From: Phoronis australis
Taxonomy: Eukaryota > Phoronida > Phoronidae
Assembly: GCA_002633005.1 (NCBI GenBank)
Contig: NMRA01000035.1
Coordinates: 961,253 to 1,025,252 of the forward strand
Direction of reading: 5' to 3'
Length of the DNA: 64,000 nt
Position numbers and translations under genes: made by a program. Shown piece by piece: positions 45,901 to 56,861 of the stretch (position 1 is its first letter; each line of letters opens with the position of its first letter). The notes under the pieces were generated by a model. It was not told the DNA's origin. It saw only the letters and a list, made by a program, of their open reading frames with translations, and ran no database searches.

Positions 45901-48528
45901 TACTGATGGGAAGCAGTGTATTAGCACTGACATTCCAGGCTGCNCCCCCCCCCCGTTATGAAACATTCGAGCCAAAATGTTGAAAAGGATTGAAAGAAAT
46001 TAGCAGGTATCCCAGTACTAAATGTTTGACCATGACAATGTTACCAGCAAATACAAAAGATGTTCTCTTTCACATGAGTTAGACAAGAATTTTGCAATGA
46101 CAATAAATTTAGGCAACTATCAACCATTGTGTATTTTTTCACAAATGCAAACACACACTTGTATAAATGCAAATTTATACACAAATACATGTATAAATGC
46201 AAAGGCACAGTTGTATGAATGCATCTATGTTTCATACACTACTCTTGTACTAAGTATGAAGTTGTTTGAGAAGATTTCAACTTCGAAGAAGAATTTCAAT
46301 GGTCCATTTTCAATTATTCATTAAAAAATCCAGAACATTTCCGAAGCTCCCACTGCCCTAGTATAGTGTCAGCCCTATTCTGTCTACAGATAACTTCAAC
46401 AGCCCACTCATCAAACTTTGATAACTTGGAGAGTGTGGGCTACCGAAGCCAGTCTGAAAGGTTCAACAACCTTTATAGTTCACAACATAGAGACAGCCAG
46501 TATGGAATGGCCTCAGACAACCCAGCCCATGATACCAAGATACCATGTTGTTGTATTATTAAAATGGCATACATTTCCATGTGCAGACACAATGTCAATA
46601 TTAACCCACAATATGATATGTATGGGACCACTGTGTGCTCAGTGCCACCCGGGCAGCTAAAGGTAGGTTTTACAAACTTATTCACGTGGCATATCAGCAT
46701 TCAATGACATGGCGAAATCAGATAATTTTACCACTTGTGTACATAGATAGCCAGCACTTAAGGCTCGCGATGAGGAAGCCACACATACTGGGTCTACCAA
46801 GCAGAATTAGTGCAGCTCAAGAAAATTCACACTCCAAAGTAACCCCAATGAAAAATTCAAACAGTTAACCAGTTTCATTCTGTTGAAATTGGACCCTACC
46901 TCTGTCTGAAGTTTGATTTGAATTTTAACATCTATGTATAAAAACGACAATTATAAATTTTCTGAAATACTAAACAATCCCCTCCAAATTCCCCCATTAG
47001 AAAAATATACAATCCAGCACTGACACCAGCTCCAACTAATGGACCATTCAGATTGCAACACACTGTCAGAGCTTGTGTCCCTGCACTTTTCTGCTTCATG
47101 TTATATCTATCAATCCATAACATAATTCAATGCTACCATGGTGATACATCATTATTGCCAGATCATTACCACTGACATGCTGGTATAAGCACCACTTCAA
47201 ATAAATTGCAATTTTAAATGTGAACAACACTCACCTGCAAACATGGGGGCCAACATGATAAAGGTTGATCCTGGTTTATGCATTGCTCCTAGTACAACCC
47301 CTGTCGTTATGCAACAGAGTCCTAGCAGTGCCAGAGACACCAGCACCCAACGGAATCGGGTCACTGACTCAATACAACTTCGGCATGACGCCGCACTGCA
47401 GCACTTCTTCTCCTCGTCAAGATTAGTTTGCGATGAACGTGATGACGTTCGCCTACTACGACGATGATTTCGGCGATGTCGTGACCTGTTACCACGGGAG
47501 TGCCTGTGACGGTCACTACGATGAGTTCGCCTAGGAGATGTGGGTCCGTTTGCACGTGGCTCCCTCCTGTGTCGTCTTCGCTCGTACGGTGGCGGTATGT
47601 GCGAGTTTAAAATGTCTGGCAAGATATCTGTATTACTGACTGGACGACTAGAGCGGTGCTCTGTCGGTGAAGACCTTGTCTGTGTTGGTGGCCTAATTCC
47701 ACTGGCAGATGGGTCTCTTAAAATATCCAGGCTTATGCTGGAGCTCAACAGGCGGCGTTGATCGTCAACTCCTACAGCATATTCAGAACTAGTTGACCAC
47801 CGATGTCTGGGGGGCAGATTGTTTTGCACCTGAACTGGCCTGAAGATGACTGGTAGTTCGGAAGACACCCCAGGGGAGGTGCCCACATTTTGACTGCTAG
47901 TAACAGGGCTAGCACTATTTCGGTTAGAATTACTGGAACTTTGGTTGGATAGACTGTCACTAGATGCATTGTGACTGTTAGGATAAGATACAGTTTGAGT
48001 CATTTCACTGTTGGAGGCCTGGCTTGAGCCACTTGCAGCTACAGCTGCAGAAACAGTTTGAAGTCGTGTAGTCCGACTGCTCTCAGTTTCTGTATTTCCA
48101 ACAGATGAAAGTGGGACATTTCTATTCCCCGCACTAGTAGAACCACTAGAATCTCCAGCACTCAAACTAGTAGGTAGCACATTCAAGCTGTTAGAAGCCC
48201 TGATATTATCTCGTCTATCAGACAACGGAAGACTTCTCGTCCGTGAGTTGGACGCCCTCGGATTCACACGGCCTCTTGAACCATCAGCAAGTGCGTTGCG
48301 AGTAACGTCTATGTCACTGTTACTGGAACTGCTTAGTGGTCTTTGTGAAGTGCCTGGCACTGGGACACTCCCAGACCCTGTCTGCACCTGTTGGTTGGGT
48401 TTTGGAGCAGGTCGTTTCTTTTTACGATTATCAACTCCATTTGAAGCAATTCCTGTCGCAGCCAAATTTGATGTCGGCACTGATACAGGCCCAGGGAATG
48501 CTGTGCTTGGACTTACACTGGCAGCCAT
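24309..48528 (-). CDS. Two-pass membrane protein with four PPxY motifs, complete, unidentified
   Basis: Coding exons on the minus strand are 48528-47235, 32010-31837, 26023-25847 and 24949-24309. All are GT-AG and all junctions are phase 1. The sum is 2286 nt, giving 761 residues plus TAA. Residues 1-370 are Ser/Asn/Thr-rich and then strongly basic (RRRHRR and many H/R pairs). A Cys cluster (CCSAASCRSC, 376-385) sits just before TM1 (about 394-415, VLVSLALLGLCCITTGVVLG). A very short turn (MHKPGST) leads to TM2 (about 422-445, ILLVIVVIVG). Both termini should therefore face the cytosol as a hairpin. PPxY motifs lie at about 312 (PPPY), 502 (PPSY), 537 (PPTY) and 565 (PPTY). PPxY binds WW domains, as in Nedd4-type ubiquitin ligases and Yorkie/Kibra. 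The Cys cluster could be palmitoylated. I do not recognise the family, and no function is claimed beyond a probable WW-domain partner. Confidence 0.85.
25847..26023 (-). CDS. Membrane-protein gene exon 4: two PPxY motifs
   Basis: The acceptor is TTTTTTTATAG. The exon encodes RYRRPPPSYNASMHDY, then SPPPTYRSQASVRPG, giving two PPxY motifs 35 residues apart. It is GC-rich compared with its surroundings. It ends G|GTATGC in phase 1. Confidence 0.84.
28747..28983. repeat. MITE-like element, family A, copy 3
   Basis: TA flanks both sides. The ends are CCATAAAATCTC and GGAGATTTTACTG. It shares AATTTTCCACAAAAATAATT with the family near its left end. It lies in intron 3 of the minus-strand membrane-protein gene. 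Confidence 0.65.
31837..32010 (-). CDS. Membrane-protein gene exon 3: rest of TM2 and juxtamembrane segment
   Basis: The acceptor is TTTATTTCAG. The exon encodes GLGILLVIVVIVGWRC, then a hydrophilic stretch with CHLLFGLGVFSNDTS and a charged ERGQHERRER run. It ends FGG at G|GTAAGG. No PPxY here. Confidence 0.83.
33950..36912. repeat. Composite repeat region with recurrent (C/T)CGTCACA motifs
   Basis: The right part (36536-36912) matches 55885-56232 (shared GACCATGTCTTTT, AGTAAAATTTAGCAAAA, CAATTCCTAACAGCAT and ATCAGCCATTTCTGA). Through the block a motif like GTACATCYGTCACA recurs near 34299, 34447 (inverted), 34470, 34949, 36135, 36145, 36337 and 36504. At 34447-34481 two copies face each other as a 14-bp perfect inverted repeat. 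The left boundary is uncertain. Confidence 0.5.
34447..34481. repeat. Perfect 14-bp inverted repeat, 7-bp spacer
   Basis: Arms GTGACAGATGTACA and TGTACATCTGTCAC are separated by GCAAATT. It is made of two opposed copies of the motif that recurs through 34.3-36.5 kb. Confidence 0.85.
41884..42200 (+). mobile_element. tRNA-derived SINE or tRNA-like pseudogene
   Basis: GTGTAGTGGTTAACGC resembles an A box, and GAGTTCGAGTC lies a normal distance downstream as a B box. No acceptor stem pairs, so this is not a working tRNA gene. The DNA to its right ends near 42200 with CTAGATCCGCCACTG after a C run, a dispersed-repeat end seen inverted near 26672. The right limit is uncertain. Confidence 0.5.
43747..43928. 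repeat. MITE-like element, family A, copy 4
   Basis: The left flank is TA. The ends are CAATAAAAAAATC and ATTTTACAG. The interior has GGACAAAAATAATTTCTAAA and ACCATATTGTGTTCTAATTA, as in copies 1 and 2. A hairpin element begins 14 bp to the right. Confidence 0.55.
43942..44080. repeat. Hairpin MITE with about 52-bp arms
   Basis: The left arm starts GGTAAAAATGAGAGAAGCTA and the right arm ends TAACTTTTCTCATTTTTACC. The arms continue inward through TTTAGTTAG...GCATA with only a few mismatches and leave a loop of about 35 bp. Confidence 0.8.
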
Positions 48529-48571
48529 TGTTGAAATCCAATTCTAACAACTGCCTTCACATCCTCACCAC
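47235..48571 (-). CDS. Membrane-protein gene exon 2: start codon, disordered N-terminus, TM1
   Basis: The acceptor ATTTTACAG lies just right of 48571 and the start ATG is at 48528-48526. The exon encodes a long low-complexity region rich in S/N/T, then a basic region with PPPY, the Cys cluster and the first membrane helix. It reaches the start of TM2 (FIMLAPMFA) and ends at G|GTGAGT. CDS starts at MAASVSP, an A-rich context typical of an initiator. Confidence 0.85.
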
Positions 48572-51303
48572 CTGTAAAATGTAATCCCCACTCTTGTCAA
48601 TCTGACTAGTATCTAATCCAAATTCCCATCAGGAAACAGGTGGTTGCAATAAGCCTGACCTGAAAGAAACAAAGAAAAATATCTATTCTCACTATGTGTC
48701 TACAGCTGCAACACAACTGGTGGAAATGATCAAGTCATAAACAAGCCTTTTAATTTCTTGTGCCACTGTTGAACATACAGCCACATAATACTAACAAATA
48801 AAACCTTTGTACTGTGGGGGCACAGTCCAGGGTAAAACAGAAATAAGGGCCTTGTGTTAAGTGCAATTTGGACATTGTTCATGCGTAGAATTGCCCTGGA
48901 AGTTAGTGTAGTTATGGCCAATCAAAGCTGTTTAAATATATGCCACATGAAAAGAAAATCGCATTAACTGTTATTGTGTTAAGCCCACACTGGAACAATT
49001 TCAGGAGAAACCATTTCACAACAGTAACCCATTATGCAGTGGTGCATTATATTCATGACTTTGCTATGTGGATCAATGCAATTATTTATTGACTAATTGC
49101 ACACAATAGTTAGCGGCACGTCCTGGTTATTTTCCTTATCCATAACAAACACCATCCACTGACAGGACTTAACAAAAAATCAGAGCACTGTAAACTAGAA
49201 CTTTATTGAACAATTGTGTTCTTTAACAGAAGTGAGCAAATATGCATTATTTACATTAAGACAAGATAAAGAACAAACAAGACTCATGCTTTTTATAGAC
49301 AGACATGACTTACAGGAGCTGTACAAGGAATTCAATACAAGCAATAGTCACAGGGGTTACCGTACCCAATTCAAGAACCAGTTTTCTCCACTGAATGACG
49401 GGAATCAAACTGGTTCTCAGACTCCTGTAAGTGACCACTGCCATCAATAGCATCACAAGTTGCGTCATGTACACTAATCAGATCCACAGCCATAATGACA
49501 ATAAATGTATCATATTTTTTATCCATGTATAATTATAAATAAAAGAATAGATATAAAATCATTTTTGCAGTGATTAAGTAACGTGAAGCCCCAATTATTC
49601 ACAATAATGGAAATGGTCAGAATTCACGGAATTGTACTTCTTTCGCGGAATAAGCTTGGTTTCAAATGGACTTCACATATATTTCAGTTCAAGAAGATAC
49701 CTTACTGGTAGTATTTTTTGTTTCAATTTCTAAACCCGAGACTGGCTACAAATCGATCAACAAAGATTTTGTAGCAGACTCTGACATGCTCATTCATCCT
49801 GAAGTTGGAACTGACCTATTTCTGGATTCAAACACGATGAACAGCAAATTACTAGTAAAATGGAACTGCAGCACAATAAGACTGGATGGAGTATGGTGAT
49901 TCCTATATTTATATTATTTATTACTTTGTAAAAGTAAAATCAATCAATTCAAAATAGGGTAGAAAACAAAATTTTTTGTTAATTTGCTAACATAAATTTT
50001 TCTGCTTTGGAAAATGAAAAGTTAAGGGTCTCTAATAATCATAAATGGATAAACAAATATTCAAATGCACAATGTTCTGAACACGATAAACTTGGTTTTC
50101 AAATGGCAAAAAAATCGCTTCACTTAACAACTGTATAGTGTTCAATAAATACATACTGAAGAAACCTGTACTAAATTAAGCTTGTTTATACTTAAACTTG
50201 ACTTCACCCTTTCATGCACAACAAGCAAAGAAAGCAACAAAACAGACAATTTTCGAGCAATATACCCTAAACAAAGAGATGACCTCAAAAGCAAACAGAG
50301 AAAACCACTCATCGGAGAAGATGTACTGCGTCAGACACTGGGACAAAGGCTGTTGTGGCCAGTCAGCTGTTATTGTGGCAACCTGCCAACTTGTACACAT
50401 CAAACTCACAGAAAACTTGTGACTCAAGTGATTGCTTCCACAACAAGTTAACAAACAGTTTATTATAAGTAGAACTCTGGAATTGACTTCTGAATGTCCG
50501 TTCATGCTTCCTGGAAGGAAATCGCAACTTGAAAAATCACAACACTGGGACCACAAAAATACCCATGGTGGATGAAGGATGGTAGCCCACCGCAATGATC
50601 AAAAGGTCACCATACAAAACAAAGACACTTAACTGCAGCAATGTTTCATCGGCACCAATTCTAATTGAACTGGCCACTGAACTGACAGATGTTCATGTAT
50701 GATGGTCCAGTTTTTCCTATCACAAAACGACACAGAAAATCAGCACTACACAAAATTCAGCTGAGACAGAAAAATTTTCAACACAATGACAGTCTCACAA
50801 AGAGAAACGAAGAGTGTCAATAAGCATAACACTAAAAGGTAGATTACGTATTTGTAAAGAATCAAATTCAACAGAAAAACTGGAACCTGATCTCAAATCC
50901 TGGCTGCACCAAATCAATTTGATATAGGCCTAGCTGTGCCAGTGCTTGCAGTCTATCTGAACAAAAGAACACTGCTGTTATGTCTCAAAAAGCAACATTC
51001 ACTTCAGTTCAGGGACTATAATGCCAACCAGTGTCCTGATGAAAAAGTGATAAGTGTGTATCCTGTTGGTTATCAGAATACTCATATTAGATTACTACTG
51101 CTGGGCTTAACTTAGGTCAATCACATAGTCATAACACACGTACGTTTCTAGACAGGTCCTCCACTGGGAGACATTGTCACATAATGAATCTGTCAAGTAA
51201 CTAAAACACAAAACAAGTAATCACTCAGAGTATCAATAAGTAAACTAAAGGGGCAAACAATCGGAAAACAGTTGCAGTCCCGAAAAAACGACACACAACT
51301 TAC

Positions 51304-51420
51304 CCGCACCGTCCCTGTGTTTGACATTGTTTGACACACTTTGTTGATATTTGTTCGACTTAAAGTCACGTGACGCTCCCCACACAAAAACAAGAATCGT
51401 TCGTCTTCTATCACAACAAC
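51304..51420 (-). other. Probable non-coding first exon of the membrane-protein gene
   Basis: On the minus strand a strong donor (GTGCGG|GTAAGTTG) lies at 51303, upstream of the coding exon whose acceptor is at 48571. Joining them leaves the start ATG at 48528 as the main start. A short upstream ORF beginning ATGTCAAACACAGGG would stop at a TGA 12 codons later, before that ATG. The right boundary is a guess from the sharp change in base composition. Transcript data would settle it. Confidence 0.5.
51365..51374. promoter_or_regulatory. GTCACGTGAC palindrome, E-box of CLEAR type
   Basis: The ten bases are a perfect palindrome with a CACGTG core. GTCACGTGAC is the published CLEAR consensus bound by MiT/TFE factors at lysosomal genes, and USF/MYC-type factors bind the same core. 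It lies about 60 bp upstream of the inferred donor of the first exon, a promoter-proximal place. Its use here is inference. Confidence 0.45.
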
Positions 51421-52237
51421 AATATTGAAATAATGACTCGTTGCAACACTTTGATAGAATTTAAAAACACAAAAAAGTAATTTTTGAGCTCGTTATGGGC
51501 ATAAAATAATTTGAAGAAAGAAATATTTTTTGAAAATTAATGTCATCGTTCCACATTTTATTAAGGTTGTAATGGCAGCGCCCGTATTTTGTACAGGAAC
51601 AACTTGAATGTATCAAGAATTCTTATTTTGGTGAGCATTGATAATATGTTTTTGGTGAGCATTGATATCATTGTTTGGACTTGCTGACTATTTGCATTTA
51701 TTCCAAACTGTTACATGTATACAATACAAGAGAGACATCCACACAATTAGAGTTTGGATTTCCCCGACGAGTGAATCGAATCTAACTTACTTTAATAGTC
51801 ATTAGTCTTCATTCACTCGATTCAGTCTTGAGCCTGGGCTCAGCTAGACGCGTCATCTGTCTGTACATAACTACTTATAGACATGCTTGAAAAGGTAGAT
51901 TCCCTTGGAGCGCAAGTTTGTCTACATTTAATTTTGCAAATCAAAATGTTATCTGTGCTGTTGCATGGTTACAGTTCAGTTGTAATCGTCAACATCATTC
52001 GTCTGTCCTTGGCCTCTGGTGTCCTGTGATAGATTCTCGGTTGGGACTGTAATAATTACATCGCTGGGAATTGTGCCTGTCAAATCTAGAGGTAGTTGTT
52101 TACAGTATGAGGACATTGATCTACGCACATGATTTTGGTATCGTTTGATTCCTCGGATCGATCGTTATCATTCTGTTGTAGATGTGCTTCCGGTGAATTA
52201 TATGAGCCTCTGTTAGCTACTCGCTAATGGGCAATTG

Positions 52238-52320
52238 CTTATTAGCTGAATGGTTAGCACGCTTGCCGGTTTTATGGGGGCCGCTGGTTCGATCCCCAGG
52301 TCGGGTAATCACGGCTATTA
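52238..52320 (+). mobile_element. tRNA-derived SINE head
   Basis: TTAGCTGAATGGTTAGCAC is a good A box region and GGTTCGATCCCC an excellent B box. The T-arm can pair (CTGG/CCAG), but the acceptor arms do not, so I call a SINE or pseudo-tRNA. An unrelated tail follows. Confidence 0.55.
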
Positions 52321-54294
52321 CTACAATTCCAAAAATTCTCAAAAATGTTTCCTACGGTCCTACCCCGTTCCCTTAGTACTTTTTACAAATTTCTGCTCGC
52401 ACTATTTCCTGTTAGATACAGCAATGTTGCATGGAAGGAGTCATCTGGTGGCCAAATACTGAACTAATTTAGCGACTCCCATATTCTGCAGAGCATCGCT
52501 CTTCATAAGTTTAAACTAAGTGAGACCCATTGAACCCGGCCCGAGATACGGTCCTAAGGGTTGGAATTCCTATGGTGAGCCTGGTATACAAATACTAACA
52601 AGAATCCGCACAGAAAGGAGTTGTTTTCGAGGTCCAAATTCGTGAAAAGAGTAACTATCACTTCAGAGAATTTCGTGGAAAAGGGGTCAAATGATCACCA
52701 CTCTGAAAATTTATGGAAAAGGGTGAAATGCTAGCCGTTGTTGCGCCATGATATCTCGGGAAAACTTTAAGGGTAATCTCGTGGGCAAATATCATTCAGA
52801 ATCGATGTTGCTGTTTCATTCATTTGCAACTGGTGTCGCTGTAATCTTGAGTTGAGCGAACATGGCGGTGTCAACTGGGAAACAGTGTGAACAAAAATTT
52901 GACGATAAAATACTGCGGAAACGTGATAGGGGACACGTACATATATTTTTGGCACGAGAATGATAGGCGAAATCAAATGATACCAAAATCATACGTGTAA
53001 GTCAATGTCACCATGTAAACAATTACAAATCTTGCCTGTAGCTGAAGCTGGTTCTTGAGGCTGTCGGCCTTGCAAATTGGGCGTATAGTGTTACTTTCCC
53101 TAAGGCATATCAGGTGAACCCGTGTAATTACAACATATGCAAAGTTTAAATGAATCAAAATACAGCGCTGGGTGCTTACAAAAACAGTTCATCAACAGTA
53201 CCTGTGCTGTGAAGTTAAATGTCGCAATTTGAAGAAAGACACCAAAATTTAAGTTACTGACCTAATTTTTACTTGTATGCCATTTGGAGACACGATAAGT
53301 AGTTACCGAGGGTTACTTCTGGCAGAAGTAGAAACAGATGAAGGTGTCATTTTGAAAGTGGCCTTTTTCAACAACATAATTCTTTAATTTGATTTTGTGA
53401 ATTCTTGTGAAGAAAACACGAGGAGAATAGAGGATGATTATGTTGTATTCCAGGTTTGTTTTGAAACAATTGTACAGGTGCCACGTTCCAAATTTTTTAA
53501 ACTTTGAGCAAAGCCCACACATGTGAGTATCACTGGTTTCTGATTGGTCTGAGACGACTGTGGGAAAGTGCATATCACTGTCTGCACTCATTTGTGATAC
53601 ATTTCACCTTATTTTATGTTTCCATATAAATTCTGTTGACTTTAGAACTGTAAAAGCTTACATTTTGTAACAAAACACTATTTCTGGGGCTTTCATTGGA
53701 GTGTCGCTGTTAACTCCCTGATTACTAGAGACCAGATCTATAGGCTAAAATTTCAAGTAGTAAAACTTGCTTAGCTCACGAAAGTTTATACTTATGATCA
53801 ATACATTACAACTCTATGTCTTTGAAAGCACGTGTCTACGACGCCATGCTTTCCTGACATTTAGTAATTGAATAAAAGGGTTGTTAAATCCATGCAGAAA
53901 TCGAGCCTATTTGGACAAAGAAAATATTTGACACCAATGGTATGTGACCTAAATCAAAACTTGTTTTTGAAGGAAAGCGTAGGTTTAAAGCAGCTATACG
54001 TTGAATTCAATTGTTTTCAGTATTATCATACATTTCTGCTTCAAATCCCCACATTTCAATAGTAGAAACTTCCAAATCGTCTGCTTCCTCTGCTTCTTCA
54101 ACTTGTTGCCTCCCACATTCAAAAGCCAAGATTTTGCCCCTGTGTGGTTCAGTAAAAAAGATGGCATGCACATAGCATTGGCTGTTTGCGATTGGGATTC
54201 AAACAAGCTTATAAATGTATCTGGTAAGGTTTCCAGGTACTTGTTTACACAACAACATTACATTGGGCACACAGTCTGTTCCTTGTCGCGATGA

Positions 54295-54715
54295 CTTTCA
54301 ATGCATTTACAAAATGGCTCCGTAAAAGACCATTTTCAAAATGTTCATGGTCGCAAGATATCTCGTCAAGAGATTGTTGACAACACAGTCATTCGATGCA
54401 TTGAAAATGATGTAAACAGGTTACAAACATTAGAGTCACTTCTAATAATGTTTGAAAAGCCTAGTTTGAATGAGCAGCTAACTGGAACTCCAAGGACTCT
54501 ATCATTATTTAGGTGATCTGTGCATTATGATGCACAGCAACGTGTGTATCGTGTGTTTTTATCGTCATAGTTGGGCATGCCAACTTCACGTGTTATATTA
54601 CATTTGTCATTTCTGATGTGCGTTTCACTGTGAATTAGTTGTAAATAGAAGTCTGAAAAAGAGATATGTGTCTCGAAATATCGCTTTATAAATTGTTACC
54701 TACTAATTTCGTTTA
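54295..54715 (+). mobile_element. Degenerate 3' end of a retroelement
   Basis: The open stretch at 54301-54516 reads SVKDHFQNVHGRKISRQEIV, then later LESLLIMFEKPSLNEQ and ends at TGA. The pattern H...I-R...LE-x-x-I-x-x-x-K-P-x-L-N is typical of the C-terminus of invertebrate retroelement proteins that carry a GIY-YIG-like end. About 150 bp on, AGTCTGAAAAAG...GTGTCTCGAAATATCG resembles the 3'-terminal phrase of such elements. No reverse transcriptase is left in the window. Confidence 0.45.
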
Positions 54716-55550
54716 GATTTTTATTGCACTGTTGTGATGTAAAGACAAGATCTCTATTTAGAGAGTTTGAAAGAACTGAAATTAAACTCGTAAAAACAGA
54801 TCAAAGTCATGTCTTCAATGAAATGTGTATACGAGAAAGATTACTGCCAAATTATAGAGACAACAAAAATCGTAAATGTTTTGAAGGTGGGTACACCGTC
54901 ATTATGGGTACATAGTTGTCATGTCTATGAGCAAGGGCTAGTTAGGGTACATACCTTAATCTTGCCTTTTGGCTTTACACAAGGGAACATTTTGTTGAAT
55001 GGCACTCAAGGTGCTTGTCCACTTGCCACTCTCCAACCAGTTTGCTCACTCAAATCTTAAGTCTAGACTTAACCTTGAGGCCCTAGTGGTCAAGATGGCT
55101 TTAGTCACTTACAGGGTCCTGATTTTTGAGAATCAGATGTTAGTTATGTGGTGTATGAAACTGGTTCTAAAAATTTGAGACCCTTGTAAATGAATATAAA
55201 CAAAAAGACTACCTGAGTTGATGCAAGCATGAAATTTCTGTCATCCACAAACATTTTGTCGTATTTTGTCATTAGAATATTCCACTGAACAATAGTAATT
55301 TGACAGCATGATAATGGCGAACAATTTAAAAATAATGTTTTGAAATAGCAATGCTTTAAATTTCATCAGGTTTTTTGTTAACTGTAGATACTGCTGTTTT
55401 TTGCCCCTAAAATACTCAGTCACGCTCCAGTGATGTAATTTATTCTAATATGTCGACGCTATATCGCCAAATGGCTGTTGGTCAAATCAGAATCTTACTA
55501 TATCTCAAAAAGAAAGTTGTCTATTTCAGCTGGGATCTTTATTAGCCAAA

Positions 55551-56861
55551 ATGAGTGAAATGGAGGTCGACAGTGTGATAGAAACTATCGACAACACCAG
55601 TCGGTACCGTCTCCAACTGACAGAACTTATGGAGTCTTTGAATCAAGCAGAGGAACAGGTAGTTGATGACTGCAGGGCTGAAATCCTGAGATAAACGAGT
55701 CTTCTTAGTGTAACCCAACTCATTGTTGTATTTCAGTATGATTAATGTCATGTAGGGTCTTTTTGACAGGTTTGTGTGTTCGCCTAAATATCTACAAAAC
55801 CATGGGTTTTAACTCAGTGAAAGTTTGTAGCTTCTGAAATGAGGGAGCCTTTGGAATTTAATTTTTAACCAATGTGCCATTAGTTGGGTCACACGACCAT
55901 GTCTTTTTAGTAAAATTTAGCAAAAGGTACAATCATAGCAAAACAGTGTTAGCAATGACATGACCAAATTTAGTTTGATATGTTACGTTTACAAAAAATC
56001 TCAGAAATGCTATAGTTGTTTTGTTTTTATTTTTCCAACTTTTAAGTTTTTCACAGAAACCATGAGTCCTGTTTTTTGATATCTTTTCACATTTTAAAAA
56101 GCAATTCCTAACAGCATGTAGGAGTGCAGTACTTGAAGCGTAGCTTGCCTGAAAATTTCATGTGAATTCGATCAGCCATTTCTGACAGATTCTGAAGTTA
56201 GCCAAATTTGGTCATTTCTTGGGTCCTTAACCTTTATTATACTGTGGACATTTATTTTTTCGTGGAGATGAAGCAGAAGTTGTATGTTTTATTTTCACTT
56301 CACTACTCATCAAAATAATGTGCGCTTTCCCTTTTGCACTTAATTGCCAACAAATTGTGAAAATTAATATAATCTTTAGATGTTTGTGTTCGGTTATAAT
56401 TTAGCGTTTTAACTTTGTTCAACAGGTTTAAGGAAAATTGTCATACAGAAATGAAAAAAATGAAAGTGGCAGATAGCCTGATTTGAGCAGGGGGCCAGTG
56501 CAGTGGAAAGATGCTTAAGTTTGAAATGTTAAGAAGGTTGTTTGAGATGTGTTTAAGTCGATTACATTGATGCATTGATCAGTTGAATATTTTAGTCTGA
56601 AAGACACAATGTAGCATGGTGTTACATGTTTTAATGTATTTGTTGTTATTTAGGTCAAACATACTGCAGAGGAGACTCGACAACAGTTGAAGGTGTACAT
56701 GTCTGACTTGAGGACACACCTCTGTCAAGCCCTGGATGATCGGGAGGTGGAGTTACTACACGAGATTGACACAGCAGAGAATACTGCCCTGAACCCTCTC
56801 GTGATGTGCCAAGATGTCATTAACAGTGGAATGTCGCAGGCTAGCGCCGTCATGGCAGAGG
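55551..56861 (+). CDS. CRLF3: CRLF3 exons 1-2: N-terminal coiled coil
   Basis: Exon 1 (36 codons) starts MSEMEVDSVIETID and ends EEQ in phase 0 at CAG|GTAGTT. Exon 2 (56654-56861) follows TTATTTAG and has DDREVELLHEIDTAENTALN then CQDVINSGMSQA. This matches the human coiled-coil segment around D-E-R-x-x-x-L-L-x-E-V-D-T-I. It ends in phase 1. Confidence 0.85.

Larger units (their letters stand above)
32011..47234 (-). other. 15.2 kb intron 2 of the membrane-protein gene
   Basis: It splits the second transmembrane helix. Inside are a repeat block at 33.95-36.91 kb, a tRNA-like SINE head at about 41884, MITE copy 4, a hairpin element, poly-C runs (43483-43499, 45945) and an N at 45944. Apart from these I see only AT-rich sequence. 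Reading frames of 60-113 codons here have no splice or protein support. Confidence 0.5.
51420..55529. other. Intergenic region between two divergent genes
   Basis: It separates the first exon of the minus-strand membrane-protein gene from the first visible CRLF3 exon. It contains the SINE head at 52.2 kb and the retroelement tail at 54.3-54.7 kb. I see no other gene. The CRLF3 promoter is probably at its right end, or a 5'UTR exon lies within it. Confidence 0.5.

Noticed and set aside
46366-46707. 113-codon plus-strand frame
   Set aside because: Open by chance in intron DNA; no domain and no conserved-looking motif.
52238-52320. Functional tRNA gene
   Set aside because: The T arm folds, but the acceptor arm does not.
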